A stretch of 17,096 nucleotides of DNA, taken from the NCBI GenBank assembly GCA_937942935.1, contig CALDGT010001098.1:1-17096 (forward strand), written 5' to 3'. This DNA comes from an uncultured Chloroflexota bacterium. Lineage in GTDB: Bacteria; Chloroflexota; Anaerolineae; Aggregatilineales; Phototrophicaceae. This document shows positions 6,174-12,759 of this stretch, one piece after another; the first letter of the stretch is position 1, and every line of letters starts with the position of its first letter. The notes beneath the pieces are model-generated. The model was given only the letters and a program-made list of their open reading frames with translations. It did not search any database and had not been told where the DNA came from. The translations under genes and the position numbers were made by a program.

Positions 6174-7334
6174 TCAGGTTGCCTTTTCATAGAAACGGTG
6201 TGTTTTATAAATCCGCATCCCAACACTGAGCAATGTCCCTGCCATATCTTGATTCGTCTCTAAAATCCACCCACAATCGAGTGCGCGATACGGCAATTTG
6301 AGGTCGCTGAGGACATTCCGCAATTCTGCATACATCAATACATCTAAGCCCTTATTGCGATGTTCGGGCTTAACACCCATCAACGGCACACGCAACTGAT
6401 TAATTTTGGGGCGTAATTTCCAATGCCATAAGGCTTTAACCAATGTAATTGGTTCTGGCACACGCGGGCGTGCATACGCACGATGTAATACCTGATTCAA
6501 ATCTTGTACCGCCAACATAAAACCGACAGGCTCGCCATCTACTTCCACAAACCACGCAGTGCGCGGGTCTAGGAACATACCCAAACTTTTCACCAGCGCG
6601 TCTAATTCTCTATCCGTCATGGGGGTAAATCCCCAATTGGCAATCCAAGCCGTGTTATACAATTCTTTGAACAAGGCAAATTCTTCTTTGCGCCGTTTGT
6701 TATCAAATGTGCGGACGGTGGCTTTGTGCTGGCGCATAATCCGTGCGCTAATTTTTTCGATTCGCTTGGCATTGCCAAATTGTTCATGTTCTTCTGGGGT
6801 GTGGTCATAATAAAAGCTGTGGACATCCATCACCTTATGAAATCCTGAATTTTCGACCAATGCCTGATAATATGGCGGATTATATGGCATCAGGATAACT
6901 GGCGGGGCAAATCCATCTACCAATAAACCACATTCTTCATGTGTGGTAAAACTTTGCGGTCCGCGCAAGGCAGTGCATCCTTTGGCTTTTGCCCATTGAT
7001 GGGCAGTATTCAACAAAGCACTCGCCACTTCTTGGTCATTGTACGTCTCAAAAAAACCAAACCATGCAATATTTTCATTATGAAATTGATTATGCCGATG
7101 GTTGATGAATGCGGCGATTGTGCCAACTGGTTCATCTCCGCGCCAAGCGACAAAATAATCTCCCTCTAAATATTCCCAAGATGGATTGTGGTCTTTGTCT
7201 AAAATTTCTCGGCGCATAGAGAGGAGTGGCGGTGTCCAGTTCTCATCATTTTTATACACCAGCCACGGAAACTTAAAAAATGCACGATAATCTTTTTTGG
7301 TCTCTACCTTACGAATTTCGATTGATTTAGTCAT
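6174..7334 (-). CDS. GNAT-fold N-acetyltransferase-like protein, 386 residues
   Basis: The N-terminus (Ile-Arg-Lys-Val-Glu-Thr-Lys-Lys-Asp-Tyr, then FPWLVYKND and NWTPPL) belongs to a widespread family of uncharacterised bacterial proteins annotated as GNAT-like. Two GNAT-type halves can be seen. The first (about 50-165) ends in MPYNPPYYQ. The second (about 255-375) contains the strand EVDGEPVGFML and an acetyl-CoA-loop-like VKPEHRNKGLD segment, a degenerate form of the R/QxxGxG/A motif. The substrate is unknown. The ATG has AAGG seven bases upstream, and that site overlaps the -35 box of the divergent tRNA-Asn promoter. The gene converges on tadA with no gap. Confidence 0.82.
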   Translation of the reverse strand: MTKSIEIRKVETKKDYRAFFKFPWLVYKNDENWTPPLLSMRREILDKDHNPSWEYLEGDYFVAWRGDEPVGTIAAFINHRHNQFHNENIAWFGFFETYNDQEVASALLNTAHQWAKAKGCTALRGPQSFTTHEECGLLVDGFAPPVILMPYNPPYYQALVENSGFHKVMDVHSFYYDHTPEEHEQFGNAKRIEKISARIMRQHKATVRTFDNKRRKEEFALFKELYNTAWIANWGFTPMTDRELDALVKSLGMFLDPRTAWFVEVDGEPVGFMLAVQDLNQVLHRAYARPRVPEPITLVKALWHWKLRPKINQLRVPLMGVKPEHRNKGLDVLMYAELRNVLSDLKLPYRALDCGWILETNQDMAGTLLSVGMRIYKTHRFYEKAT

Positions 7335-7343
7335 GTTTTTACC

Positions 7344-7372
7344 TTGACAGTTTAAGGGTCATTTGATACTAT
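7344..7372 (+). promoter_or_regulatory. Promoter of tRNA-Asn
   Basis: A perfect -35 box TTGACA (7344-7349) is followed after 17 bases by TACTAT (7367-7372, four of six matches). Transcription would start near 7379, about six bases before the mature tRNA. A seven-base inverted repeat (GACAGTT at 7346-7352, AACTGTC at 7376-7382) spans the -35 box and the start point. Confidence 0.65.
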
Positions 7373-7384
7373 TTTAACTGTCGT

Positions 7385-7456
7385 TCCGCAATAGCTCAAC
7401 GGCAGAGCAATCGGCTGTTAACCGATGGGTTCCTGGTTCGAATCCAGGTTGCGGAG
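7385..7456 (+). tRNA. tRNA-Asn (anticodon GTT)
   Basis: The full cloverleaf folds. Acceptor TCCGCAA pairs with TTGCGGA, the D stem is GCTC/GAGC, and the anticodon stem ATCGG/CCGAT holds loop CTGTTAA (anticodon GTT). The T stem is CCTGG/CCAGG with loop TTCGAAT. The discriminator is G and CCA is not encoded. It stands alone with its own promoter and terminator. Confidence 0.97.
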
Positions 7457-7480
7457 AAAAAGTTTTAATAAAATAGAGTT

Positions 7481-7513
7481 AAAAAACACCTTGCCAAGTG
7501 CAAGGTGTTTTTT
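7481..7513 (+). terminator. Rho-independent terminator of tRNA-Asn
   Basis: A perfect 14-pair stem (7481-7494 with 7500-7513) has a five-base loop. The GC-rich core is CACCTTGC/GCAAGGTG, flanked by six A on the left and six T on the right, so a U-run follows the core stem. The A-run also allows leftward termination. Confidence 0.9.
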
Positions 7514-7538
7514 GTTCCTATCAAACTATGAAATAGCG

Positions 7539-7565
7539 ACTGTTGGGCATCAAGATGCCCCCAGT
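7539..7565. repeat. Second hairpin downstream of tRNA-Asn
   Basis: ACTG and GGGCATC on the left pair with GATGCCC and CAGT on the right, around a two-base turn (practically a four-base loop) and a small internal loop (TT against C). GTCTTTTG follows on the plus strand, so it could act as a backup terminator. It lies upstream of the likely yjjP promoter and so is not part of that leader. Confidence 0.45.
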
Positions 7566-7645
7566 GTCTTTTGTTATCAAAAATAGATGATAGTTACTGA
7601 GAGTTTTTAGTCATCTCATCCCTACCCACCCCTATATGAGAGGAC

Positions 7646-7651
7646 TATAAT
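7646..7651 (+). promoter_or_regulatory. Possible -10 box of the yjjP-yjjB promoter
   Basis: A perfect TATAAT lies 36 bases before the yjjP ATG. I see no convincing -35 box at the right distance (the bases at 7623-7628 read TACCCA), so this would need an activator or another sigma factor. Confidence 0.35.
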
Positions 7652-7687
7652 AACCCGCGTTTGTGAAAAATTACGCGAGGCATAAAA

Positions 7688-8503
7688 ATGCACGTACCTG
7701 TTTCTCCTCATGAAGTCATTCAAAAACAACCCCTCCCCCATGATGAACTCACCGATGTCATCAAATTGGCGATGTGGGCGGGACAACTGCTCTTGCAATA
7801 TGGCGCAGATACCGCCCGTATCGAAGAGACCATCCATCGGATTGGCACAGCATTGGGTTGTGATTGGCTCGATATTATCATTTTGCCCGAAGGCATCATC
7901 GCCACAACAGTAAGTGGTGTCGAATTTCGTACCAAAGTACGCCGTGTCGTGCGGGTAGGTGTGAATTTTAGTGTATTAGATGAAATTAACCATCTTAGCC
8001 ATTTAATTGTTCAAGGCAAAGCAGACCGCTTTGTCACACGGACAGAATTACGGCGCATCTCAAATGCAATACACCCCTATAATCGCTGGGTGGTGGTTGG
8101 GATGGTTGGGTTGGCTTGTGCGGCGCTCAGTCGTCTGATTGGTGGCGATTTTGCGGTCTTTTTGGTGACATTCTTCGCCTCTGCTGGCGCCATGTTCATC
8201 CGCCAAGAGATGATAAAACGGCACCTCAATATGATGATTGTGGTGGTGACAACCTCATTTGTCGCGCAAATGTTGGCAAGTGTTGGGCTTTTATTGAACT
8301 TGGGCGAAAATCCGCGTTTGGCATTGGCGGCATCAGTCTTGTTGCTCGTCCCCGGTGTGCCATTGGTCAATTCTGCCCAAGATATTTTTCAGGGGTTCTT
8401 CACCACAGGCATATCACGCGCTATCAATGGTGTGCTTATCACACTAGGAATTGCGGTTGGCGTGGTCTTTGCGAGTAGCTTGTTACGGCTAGGGGGATAT
8501 TAA
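7688..8503 (+). CDS. yjjP: ThrE/YjjP-type exporter subunit (DUF1212, N-terminal half)
   Basis: The soluble N-terminal domain (about 18-125) has the family's conserved segments: GADTARIEETI near 39-49, and ILPEGIIATT and EFRTKVRRV, which carry conserved polar positions. About five hydrophobic helices follow (near 133-150, 154-173, 183-203, 210-225 and 242-264), with a Pro-Gly-Val-Pro motif at 222-225 just before Asn228. In the ThrE family this part pairs with a small membrane subunit. Fused forms export threonine and serine in Corynebacterium, and the split E. coli YjjP/YjjB pair has been linked to succinate export. GAGG lies seven bases before the ATG. The next gene starts two bases after the stop, so the pair is one unit. 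The substrate here is undecided. Confidence 0.88.
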   Translation: MHVPVSPHEVIQKQPLPHDELTDVIKLAMWAGQLLLQYGADTARIEETIHRIGTALGCDWLDIIILPEGIIATTVSGVEFRTKVRRVVRVGVNFSVLDEINHLSHLIVQGKADRFVTRTELRRISNAIHPYNRWVVVGMVGLACAALSRLIGGDFAVFLVTFFASAGAMFIRQEMIKRHLNMMIVVVTTSFVAQMLASVGLLLNLGENPRLALAASVLLLVPGVPLVNSAQDIFQGFFTTGISRAINGVLITLGIAVGVVFASSLLRLGGY

Positions 8504-8505
8504 TC

Positions 8506-8973
8506 ATGATTTTGTTCACTATCTTAGAGGATGCCTTTTGGTCGGCAATCGTCTCTGTTGGATTTGCTATTTTATTTCAAGCACCACCCAAAGCATTATT
8601 TGGATGCGCGGTTGCGGGCGGATTTGGTCATGCAGTCCGCAGATTTTTTATCACACTCGGCATGGCAATCGAAACTGCCACATTCATCGGTGCATTAATC
8701 ATCGGATTTTGGGCGCTCTATTTTTCACGCCGATACAAAACCCCATCTACCATCTTTTCGATTTCTGGGTGTATCCCCATGATACCGGGATTATTGGCGT
8801 ATGGTGCAATTCAATCACTCATCAACCTCACCCACAGCACCCCAGAGACAGGCACTCTTTTGTTATATGAAGCCTCTGTGGGGTTAATCCGCACAGGTTT
8901 AATCCTGATGGCGCTCACATTAGGAATCCTCATCCCACGTCTGGTATTCCAACGCGAAAAACCAGTGGTATGA
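8506..8973 (+). CDS. yjjB: ThrE/YjjB-type exporter small membrane subunit
   Basis: The 155 residues match YjjB (about 157) and the C-terminal ThrE half. Roughly five membrane helices can be drawn (about 9-25, 30-50, 55-74, 84-103 and 123-146). The Ser-Gly-Cys-Ile-Pro-Met-Ile-Pro-Gly segment at 87-95 is the family's proline/glycine hallmark and mirrors the Pro-Gly-Val-Pro motif of the partner. The gene is translationally coupled to yjjP and nothing else follows on this strand, so the two form a two-gene transcription unit. The chain ends shortly after a basic stretch in the cytoplasm. Confidence 0.86.
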   Translation: MILFTILEDAFWSAIVSVGFAILFQAPPKALFGCAVAGGFGHAVRRFFITLGMAIETATFIGALIIGFWALYFSRRYKTPSTIFSISGCIPMIPGLLAYGAIQSLINLTHSTPETGTLLLYEASVGLIRTGLILMALTLGILIPRLVFQREKPVV

Positions 8974-8982
8974 GGGCAAAAA

Positions 8983-9006
8983 AGGGACATGCACAATCAT
9001 GTCCCT
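8983..9006 (-). terminator. Rho-independent terminator of the GNAT-hydrolase operon
   Basis: A perfect nine-pair stem (AGGGACATG at 8983-8991 and CATGTCCCT at 8998-9006) has a six-base loop. Read on the minus strand it is followed by six T, the usual U-run. It lies eight bases after the hydrolase stop and also separates the convergent yjjB gene, for which it would be only a weak stop. Confidence 0.88.
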
Positions 9007-9013
9007 CAAACCA

Positions 9014-9763
9014 TCACTTTTTACTCACCCGCGAAGGGCGTTCTAGGTGCAATTCTAAAAATTCAAAGGTTTGGCTCATGATTTGCCGATGACGATGACG
9101 GGCTTCCTCGTTATCTTCAATCCCATCAAAAAAGCCGTGACCATGATTTTGGATAATATGCAATTCATGGACCAATCCCTTTTGGCTGGTAGATTGAAGC
9201 AATTCATGACGGAGTTGCTTAATCACTTTGGGCGGGATATATTGTTCGTATGCGCCATAAAAGGCACATATCGGGACATGAGCCTCTTTGAATTTTCCCA
9301 AATAACGTTGCGGGAATCCCCCATACGCCACTGCCGCCTCAATTTCTGGCACACAAATCGCCGATTCATACGCAAAACTGCCACCCATGCCCACACCAAT
9401 CGCCGCAACACTCCGATTGCATCGGTGATGATTTTCGAGGACATGCAACGCATCGTTCACCACCGCAAAGGCTCTATCTTGATATTGTTGCACAAGTTCC
9501 ATCGCCAAATGGGGTGTGCTGGCGGTTTGACCATCAAATAAGTCTGGCGCGATGACATAATAACCCATCTCGGCAAAACGGTCTGCCATCCGCCGAATCA
9601 CGCTGGTGAGACCCCACCAATCATGAATGAGGACAATCCCCGGAAATTTTTGCCCCAATTTGGGATATGCCCAATATGCGGGCAACTTTCTCCCTGTTGG
9701 CAAAACCACCTCGATATATCCTACCTCAATATCATATTCTACATGCTTCAAGTCGAATGCCAT
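9014..9763 (-). CDS. Dienelactone hydrolase family protein lacking the catalytic nucleophile
   Basis: The alpha/beta-hydrolase fold of the DLH family is clear: PGIVLIHDWWGL near 41-52, a YYVIAPDLFDG segment near 68-78 and a terminal GHGFF with His209 as the catalytic histidine. The nucleophile elbow, normally GxCxGG (or GxSxGG), reads Gly-Val-Gly-Met-Gly-Gly at 123-128, so Gly125 (codon GGC at 9389-9391) replaces Cys or Ser. The acid position after the next strand has Glu173 rather than the usual Asp. The 249 residues are of normal length and the rest is well kept, so this is not a decayed gene. It may be a non-enzymatic binding protein or use other chemistry. It lies 29 bases after the GNAT gene, with AGAGAG before the ATG. 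Confidence 0.88.
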   Translation of the reverse strand: MAFDLKHVEYDIEVGYIEVVLPTGRKLPAYWAYPKLGQKFPGIVLIHDWWGLTSVIRRMADRFAEMGYYVIAPDLFDGQTASTPHLAMELVQQYQDRAFAVVNDALHVLENHHRCNRSVAAIGVGMGGSFAYESAICVPEIEAAVAYGGFPQRYLGKFKEAHVPICAFYGAYEQYIPPKVIKQLRHELLQSTSQKGLVHELHIIQNHGHGFFDGIEDNEEARHRHRQIMSQTFEFLELHLERPSRVSKK

Positions 9764-9792
9764 TTCTTCTCTCTTTTCTGAGACACAATCAA

Positions 9793-10734
9793 TTATGTCC
9801 CTACTATCATCCCATAAGTTACTTGTTGATATGGCAATAATTCGGCATCTGCGCCAAGTAATTTGGCATTAGCCTCATTCAATGCCATAATGAGTGTCCG
9901 ATACCCACTCCGATGCGCCCAATCACGCAATGCAACCAACAAAGGTGGTGTGAGTGGTTTGGGCGACCAGCACATCACATCGGCTTTGCGCGTATCATAC
10001 AATTGACGTTGCACACACACCAATGCCTCATGACCTGCCGCCGAAATATGTAGGCGGTGAATTGGTTGTGTATCCATGCCATCTATCGCGTCCCACAACC
10101 GTGGAAAAGCCGATTCCCAATGAAAACGGGCGCTCTCTGCCCGTCCAATTGGCATGTGCCATCCTTCAATTTGGGCGGGGTTACTTTTGGTGTGTTCGGT
10201 AGCTTTATAAAACCCCTGCCCCAATTGTGCAGGCACACCATAATGCCGACACCGCCCGATTTCTAACATGCCCAATTTGCCAAAAAAATCGGCTTGGGCG
10301 GTATCATACGCCGAAAAAGATACTGTGAGTTTGGTGGCAAATTCGCCTGTGAGCGACACCAAATAATCTATCAACGCTGATTGGATGGGTTGTGTTTCGG
10401 CGTGCCATTTTCCCAAATGCACATGCACACCAAATGGGTCTGGCTCATCACCCAAATAGGCTTCGGCATATCCAACAACGGTTGTATCGCGTGCGATGAC
10501 AATCGGCAAGCCACCCCCACGCAACAAATGATTCAACCAAATCACGCCTGTCTCAATGCTCATCCATGCCCCACCGTGCAACCAACGTTCATAAATGCTC
10601 AAGGCTTCGTATGAAGGCGATTCTACCCGTCCTTGAGAATCGAACCGTTGCCATACCCCGATTTTGCCCCGTAACAAGGCGCTAATGGCGGTTACATCTT
10701 CTAATTTTGCTTTACGGACATGAATTTTGCTCAA
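9793..10734 (-). CDS. GNAT family N-acetyltransferase, 313 residues, probable double-GNAT architecture
   Basis: The N-terminus (IHVRKAKLEDVTAISALLR) is a classical GNAT beginning. A strand with VVGYAEAYL near 86-94 and FFGKLGMLEIG near 150-160 are GNAT core features. Residues about 200-313 form a second, less typical GNAT-like half, ending in EANAKLLGADAELLPYQQ. The acetyl-CoA loop is not clearly conserved in either half. The start codon is TTG: no ATG lies near the beginning of the domain, and AAGGG lies ten bases upstream. It is the first gene of a two-gene unit with the hydrolase-like protein. The substrate is unknown. Confidence 0.78.
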   Translation of the reverse strand: MSKIHVRKAKLEDVTAISALLRGKIGVWQRFDSQGRVESPSYEALSIYERWLHGGAWMSIETGVIWLNHLLRGGGLPIVIARDTTVVGYAEAYLGDEPDPFGVHVHLGKWHAETQPIQSALIDYLVSLTGEFATKLTVSFSAYDTAQADFFGKLGMLEIGRCRHYGVPAQLGQGFYKATEHTKSNPAQIEGWHMPIGRAESARFHWESAFPRLWDAIDGMDTQPIHRLHISAAGHEALVCVQRQLYDTRKADVMCWSPKPLTPPLLVALRDWAHRSGYRTLIMALNEANAKLLGADAELLPYQQVTYGMIVGT

Positions 10735-10764
10735 ATTACTTTTGCCCTTATGTGTTATCTCATG

Positions 10765-10782
10765 TTATGCTTATAGGCATAA
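10765..10782. repeat. Small inverted repeat in the divergent gap between GNAT and peptidase genes
   Basis: TTATGC and GCATAA are separated by six bases, within the 152-base gap between the two divergent genes. It could be an operator for either gene. The short arm length makes chance possible. I found no convincing -35/-10 pair in this gap. Confidence 0.25.
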
Positions 10783-10886
10783 GTATGTTTTACGAAATAA
10801 AAGTTTGTGAAAACTATCGCTGATTAATATCTATATGATAACGGATTTTGAGGGATTTTGCCCAACAAAGAAAAGAGTTTGCTAAA

Positions 10887-11948
10887 ATGTCGTCACTCAC
10901 ATTTGATATGCCAGCTATGACTACCTTTTTGGTCGAATTATTAAATACACCAAGCCCCACAGGATACCACCCCGAAGCTATCGCCTATGTTCACAAGGCA
11001 TTTGAGGCACTCAAGATGCCTCAATTATCTTTATCCATCACACGCAAAGGGGCGCTCCTCGCCAAATTAACAGGTGAAAAACATGATTCGCCTATTGCTC
11101 TCACGGGTCATATAGATACACTTGGGCTAATGGTCAAAGAGATAAAATCGAATGGTCGCCTAAAATGTATCAACATCGGCGGGATTTTATGGGGCGGGAT
11201 TGAATCCGAAGGTGTGACTATCCGCACCCACACCAACAAACGGATTCGGGGCAGTATTCACCCTGCCAATACATCAGTGCATGTAAATAGCAAAATTCGC
11301 ACGACAGAACGCAATGAAGATACCATCGAAATTCGGCTCGATGAACGCACCAATAGCGAAGCCGAAACCCGTGCATTGGGGATTGGAGTCGGTGATTTTG
11401 TATTTGTAGACCCGCGTGTCGAAGTGACCGAAAGTGGCTTCATTCGCGGGCGCTTTTTGGATGATAAAGCCGGTGTTGCCGCCATTTATGGGGCGCTCCT
11501 CGCCATTAAAAATGCCAACCTCACACCTGCCCAAGATGTTTACATGCTCATCTCTAATTACGAAGAAGTTGGGCATGGTGGCGCGGCAGGTTTCCCCGAT
11601 AATTTAGCCGAATTGCTCTCGGTGGATATGGGCGCAATCGGTGCTGGACAAGCAGGTGATGAATTTTCGGTCAGCATTTGTGTCAAAGATGGTGGCGGAC
11701 CCTATCATTTTGATATGAACAACAAATTACGTGGCTTGGCAGAAGCCTATAACATCCCGCACAAGGTGGATATTTATTTGTATTATTCATCCGATGGAAC
11801 AGCTTATTGGCGGGCGGGTGGCGAAGCAAAAGTCGGTCTGGCTGGACCGGGTGTAGATGCGTCTCATGCGTATGAACGCACCCATCAAGATGCGCTCCAA
11901 CACTCTGCACATCTTCTGGCGCGGTATATGTTGGCAGAGGTGAAATAA
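10887..11948 (+). CDS. M42 family metallo-aminopeptidase
   Basis: The 353 residues match M42 (TET-type) aminopeptidases, which form large self-compartmentalising complexes and cut residues from the N-termini of short peptides. Metal and catalytic positions can be read in order: His75-x-Asp77 (GHIDT), Asp192 (LDDKAG), Glu226-Glu227 (YEEVGHG), Asp247 (VDMG) and His327 (ASHAYERTH). The GPGVDASHAYERTH end is the usual M42 signature. I chose the ATG at 10887 because the family homology starts there and AAAGAG lies nine bases upstream; an in-frame TTG at 10848 would add 13 unconserved residues. The stop overlaps the coaX start by one base (TAATG), so the genes are coupled. The specificity (glutamyl, leucyl or lysyl) is not decided. 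Confidence 0.94.
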   Translation: MSSLTFDMPAMTTFLVELLNTPSPTGYHPEAIAYVHKAFEALKMPQLSLSITRKGALLAKLTGEKHDSPIALTGHIDTLGLMVKEIKSNGRLKCINIGGILWGGIESEGVTIRTHTNKRIRGSIHPANTSVHVNSKIRTTERNEDTIEIRLDERTNSEAETRALGIGVGDFVFVDPRVEVTESGFIRGRFLDDKAGVAAIYGALLAIKNANLTPAQDVYMLISNYEEVGHGGAAGFPDNLAELLSVDMGAIGAGQAGDEFSVSICVKDGGGPYHFDMNNKLRGLAEAYNIPHKVDIYLYYSSDGTAYWRAGGEAKVGLAGPGVDASHAYERTHQDALQHSAHLLARYMLAEVK

Positions 11949-12739
11949 TGTTACTCGCCATTGATATAGGCAATACAAATGTTCACATGGGATTATGGTC
12001 TGCTAATTCGTGGGCGCTCAATTGGCGGGCGCGGACAGTCGCCGATAAAATGCCCGATGAATACGCGGTTTTACTCCGCAATTTTTTGAATAGCGCCGAT
12101 GTCGGTTGGAAAGCCATCACAGGGGTGATTATTGGGAGTGTTGTGCCACCTCTCACCGCCAGTTTTAGCGAATTAATTGAACGTTATTTGAATATGAAAC
12201 CGATTATCGTCACCAATAAGACAGATACAGGCATCAAAATCGCCATAGACCAACCCGAACAAGCAGGCGCAGACCGCATCATCAACGCGGCGGCAGTGGT
12301 CAAACTCTATGGCGGACCCGCGCTGGTGATAGATTTTGGCACAGCCACTACCTTTGATGTCGTCTCGGCAGATGGGGCATATTGTGGCGGGGCAATTTCG
12401 CCCGGTATCGGTGTCGCACATGACGCATTGGTCAGTCGGGCGGCACGTTTGCATAAAGTGGATTTGCAACCCCCACCCGATGCCATTGGTGGGAATACCA
12501 TTCATGCCATGCAAAGTGGGATTTTTTGGGGTTATGTGGCATTAGTTGAAGGTTTGGTCATGCGGATTAAAAAATCTATGGTGACACGCGGTTTTGCATC
12601 ATCCGAAAGCGATATTCAGGTGATTGCGACAGGTGGACTCTCTGCATTATTCCAGTCGCATAGTGATTGCATCCATAAAATCGCCCCAGAATTAACACTA
12701 GATGGTTTGCGGATTATTTATGAGCGACAAACCAAATGA
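11948..12739 (+). CDS. coaX: Type III pantothenate kinase (CoaX)
   Basis: The 263 residues and motifs match CoaX, which phosphorylates pantothenate in the first step of coenzyme A synthesis and is not inhibited by CoA. The N-terminal phosphate loop is Asp6-Ile-Gly-Asn-Thr10. A Gly-Ala-Asp-Arg motif lies at 107-110, Asp129-Phe-Gly-Thr-Ala-Thr-Thr at 129-135, and the SPGIG segment at 151-155 closes the substrate site. ATGGLS near 227-232 is the second ASKHA phosphate motif. The start overlaps the M42 stop by one base. The stop codon lies inside the left arm of the convergent hairpin. No other pantothenate kinase is in the window. Confidence 0.96.
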   Translation: MLLAIDIGNTNVHMGLWSANSWALNWRARTVADKMPDEYAVLLRNFLNSADVGWKAITGVIIGSVVPPLTASFSELIERYLNMKPIIVTNKTDTGIKIAIDQPEQAGADRIINAAAVVKLYGGPALVIDFGTATTFDVVSADGAYCGGAISPGIGVAHDALVSRAARLHKVDLQPPPDAIGGNTIHAMQSGIFWGYVALVEGLVMRIKKSMVTRGFASSESDIQVIATGGLSALFQSHSDCIHKIAPELTLDGLRIIYERQTK

Positions 12740-12759
12740 GGGGGTGTCATTCCCCCTCA
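12737..12759. terminator. Bidirectional hairpin shared by coaX and the binding-protein gene
   Basis: A perfect eight-pair GC-rich stem, TGAGGGGG and CCCCCTCA, has a seven-base loop. The left arm begins with the coaX stop codon, and the right arm encodes the last residues of the convergent lipoprotein, whose stop lies in the loop. A U-run is missing rightward and only weak (TTTGGTTT) leftward, so termination in both directions is likely but not certain. Confidence 0.6.

Noticed and set aside
7585..7616. Six-base inverted repeat AGATGA/TCATCT before yjjP as a riboswitch or leader
   Set aside because: The arms are short, the loop is 20 bases, and it lies upstream of the only plausible -10 box, so it would not be in the transcript.
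11049..11505. Sixteen-base exact repeat inside the M42 gene (11049-11064 and 11490-11505)
   Set aside because: Both copies encode Gly-Ala-Leu-Leu-Ala in frame with the favoured GCG CTC codons, seen also in other genes here; it is codon preference rather than a functional repeat.
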